A DNA stretch of 16,714 bases from Rikenellaceae bacterium (GTDB lineage Bacteria > Bacteroidota > Bacteroidia > Bacteroidales > UBA932). This document shows, piece after piece, positions 14,827-16,714 of this stretch; the first letter of the stretch is position 1, and each line of letters begins with the position of its first letter. Below the pieces are notes generated by a model, which saw only the letters and a program-made list of their open reading frames with translations, made no database searches and was not told where the DNA came from. The stretch covers positions 3,420-20,133 of the forward strand of contig DOSU01000103.1 in assembly GCA_003513895.1 (NCBI GenBank), written 5' to 3'. The position numbers were made by a program, and so were the translations under genes.

Positions 14827-16713
14827 TTAATAGGATCTCTCGTTCCTCCCCTCCACCCAGTTAATGAAGGCAGTATTTACAACCTTGTTGCCGCCCGGAG
14901 TAGGGTAGTCCCCGGTAAAATACCAATCTCCACTGTTTTCTTTACACGCCTCGTGTAAATTTTCAACAGTCTGAAAAACAACAACTACTTCAGCTTTGAT
15001 ACTGTCACTTTTTACCAGTTGAGCAATCTTCCCGGAAACCTCTTCATTAGTAAATGGTTCATATATTTCTGTGACATAATTTATAAATTTCTCTTTTGGC
15101 AGTCCCACCTGAGTTTTGCATTTGCGATAAACCTCGTCAATTATATGCTTCATCCCTCTCTCTTTTAAGAGTTCAATAGCAGCATTGAATGCAATAAACT
15201 CTCCCATCCGGTTCATGTCTATTCCATAACAGTCGGGATAGCGAATCTGAGGTGCCGATGAGACAATTATTATCCGCTTCGGATTTAGACTGTCCAGTAT
15301 ACGGAGAATACTTTTTTTAAGAGTTGTCCCGCGAACTATTGAGTCATCAATCACGATTAGGTTATCGTTTTCTTTTACCGCTCCGTATGTAACATCATAT
15401 ACATGGCCCACCATTTCGTCTCTTCCGTCGTTGGAAGAGATGAATGTTCTGAATTTTGCGTCCTTGATTACTATCTTTTCTACTCTTGGCTCTTTTGAAA
15501 TTATCTCCGATAAAGTCTCCTCGCTCCACGTTGCCCGCCCAGCTTTTATCTGCCTTTTTTTCTCTTCGACCATGTATTTCTGAACGCCTTTAACCATCCC
15601 GTAAAATGAAGTTTCTGCAGTGTTGGGGATAAAAGAAAAAACTGTATTATCCAAGTCTCCGTCTACAGCAGTTATAAGTTGAGGGGTAAGTAATTCTCCC
15701 AGTTTTTTTCTCTCTTTATAAATATTCCTGTCGTTTCCCCTTGAGAAGTATATTCTTTCGAAAGAACAACTGCTTCTTTTCTTTGGCTCCCGGACAAGTT
15801 CCTCGGTTACAGATCCGTCTTTTTTTATAATCAGGGCATATCCGGGTTTTATTTCCCGAATGTTTGTATCATCCACCGTAAATGCTGTCCTTATTACTGA
15901 ACCTTCCGATGCTACTACTACAACTTCTTCATCTGCGTAATAGTAAGCAGGTCTTATTCCCCAGGGATCGCGCATGACGAAAGCATCTCCGTGTCCTACG
16001 ACTCCTGCAACCGCATATCCGCCATCCCAATCGGCACTGCTCTTAGATAGAACTCCTGCCCAATCAAGGTTTTTCTCAATCAGAGGAGAAATATCCAGTT
16101 TTGAATAACCCTGTTCTCTGTATAACTTGTAACGGTTTTGAATTTCGTCGTCAAGAAAAAAACCGACTTTTTCAAGGAGAGTGACAGTATCAGAATAATT
16201 GCGTGGATGTTGGCCTTCTTTTATGAGACTGTCAAACAGCTCATCTACATTTGTAAGGTTGAAGTTGGCTGCAAGCGCAAGATTGCGGCTTCTCCAGTTG
16301 CTTGACCTTTTAAGAGGATGCACAAAATCAATATTGTTTTTGCCGAATGTGGCATATCTTAAGTGTCCCAGATAGACCTCGGAGATAAAAGAAAGATTTT
16401 GTTTTGCCCAACAGGCATCTTTCTCTTTAGACTCTTCACTTGTGAACGGCTCCTGAATTTTATTGAAAACATCCTGAATGGGATTTGCTTCACATGAACG
16501 AACTCTGTCCATATACTTATATCCGGGAGGCATATCAATTTTTACCCCAACAACTCCTGCACCATCCTGACCTCTGTTTCTCTGTTTTTCCATGAGAATG
16601 TACAGACGGCTGAGTCCATACTGGTACGAACCATACTTCTTTTCATAAAACTCTATTGGTTTAAGCAGCCGGATAAGTGCTATGCCGCATTCGTGATGAA
16701 GAACATCGCTCAT
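14827..16713 (-). CDS. purF: Extended amidophosphoribosyltransferase (PurF-like)
   Basis: The 628-residue enzyme should catalyse the first step of purine synthesis, PRPP plus glutamine to 5-phosphoribosylamine. The N-terminal class-II glutamine amidotransferase has Cys9 in HHECGIAL as nucleophile, after an eight-residue leader that would need removal. It also has RNRGQDGAG (45-53) and GHLRYATFG (116-124). The phosphoribosyltransferase part has the PRPP loop IVIDDSIVRGTT (453-464). The glutamine-loop region reads YFSRGNDRNIYKER, unlike YFARPDS of E. coli PurF. The protein is about 120 residues longer than the roughly 500-residue classical enzyme, with insertions and a C-terminal extension (about 530-628). 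I associate this long form with Bacteroidales, where it can accompany a canonical PurF. Start ATG is one base inside the window edge, so the gene appears complete. It converges on the GH16 gene with a 6-bp gap. Confidence 0.88.
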   Translation of the reverse strand: MSDVLHHECGIALIRLLKPIEFYEKKYGSYQYGLSRLYILMEKQRNRGQDGAGVVGVKIDMPPGYKYMDRVRSCEANPIQDVFNKIQEPFTSEESKEKDACWAKQNLSFISEVYLGHLRYATFGKNNIDFVHPLKRSSNWRSRNLALAANFNLTNVDELFDSLIKEGQHPRNYSDTVTLLEKVGFFLDDEIQNRYKLYREQGYSKLDISPLIEKNLDWAGVLSKSSADWDGGYAVAGVVGHGDAFVMRDPWGIRPAYYYADEEVVVVASEGSVIRTAFTVDDTNIREIKPGYALIIKKDGSVTEELVREPKKRSSCSFERIYFSRGNDRNIYKERKKLGELLTPQLITAVDGDLDNTVFSFIPNTAETSFYGMVKGVQKYMVEEKKRQIKAGRATWSEETLSEIISKEPRVEKIVIKDAKFRTFISSNDGRDEMVGHVYDVTYGAVKENDNLIVIDDSIVRGTTLKKSILRILDSLNPKRIIIVSSAPQIRYPDCYGIDMNRMGEFIAFNAAIELLKERGMKHIIDEVYRKCKTQVGLPKEKFINYVTEIYEPFTNEEVSGKIAQLVKSDSIKAEVVVVFQTVENLHEACKENSGDWYFTGDYPTPGGNKVVNTAFINWVEGRNERSY

Positions 16714-16714
16714 T

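Overview
The window looks like chromosomal DNA from a member of the Bacteroidota, most likely order Bacteroidales. The evidence is several Bacteroidetes-type promoter elements (TAnnTTTG, in one case with TTTG 18 bases upstream), A-rich start-codon contexts without clear Shine-Dalgarno sequences, a 628-residue PurF-like enzyme of a type I associate with Bacteroidales, and a GH16 lipoprotein. The species cannot be named from the sequence alone.

Left part (1-5200) is visibly more AT-rich and looks like an accessory island. After an AT-rich leader without genes lies a two-gene operon: an AAA+ ATPase and a long subtilisin-like serine protease, 2 bp apart. This matches the IetA/IetS pair, first described as a plasmid-stability toxin-antitoxin module on Agrobacterium Ti plasmids and later reported as an anti-phage system. 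Here the ATPase ends in a helix-turn-helix. Downstream are a candidate minus-strand structured small RNA (promoter, two nested stems, terminator), a 57-residue conserved small protein with its own terminator, and a gene-poor stretch holding three kinds of palindrome, including a 128-bp multi-stem element inside 13-bp direct repeats.

Middle part (5190-9350, plus strand) is a probable ammonium-responsive operon: an outer-membrane beta-barrel, an Amt ammonium channel, and a NarL/LuxR-type two-component pair (membrane kinase and DNA-binding regulator overlapping by 4 bp). The usual GlnK gene does not follow amt.

Right part, minus strand from 13694 to 9361: a membrane hybrid histidine kinase, a receiver-plus-kinase protein translationally coupled to it, a six-helix membrane protein of unknown role, and a DsrE-like protein with its own promoter element. 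Neither kinase-receiver protein has a DNA-binding output. Divergent from them at 13777 is a secreted GH16 beta-glucanase-like lipoprotein. The window closes with a complete extended amidophosphoribosyltransferase (purine synthesis) on the minus strand, convergent with the GH16 gene.
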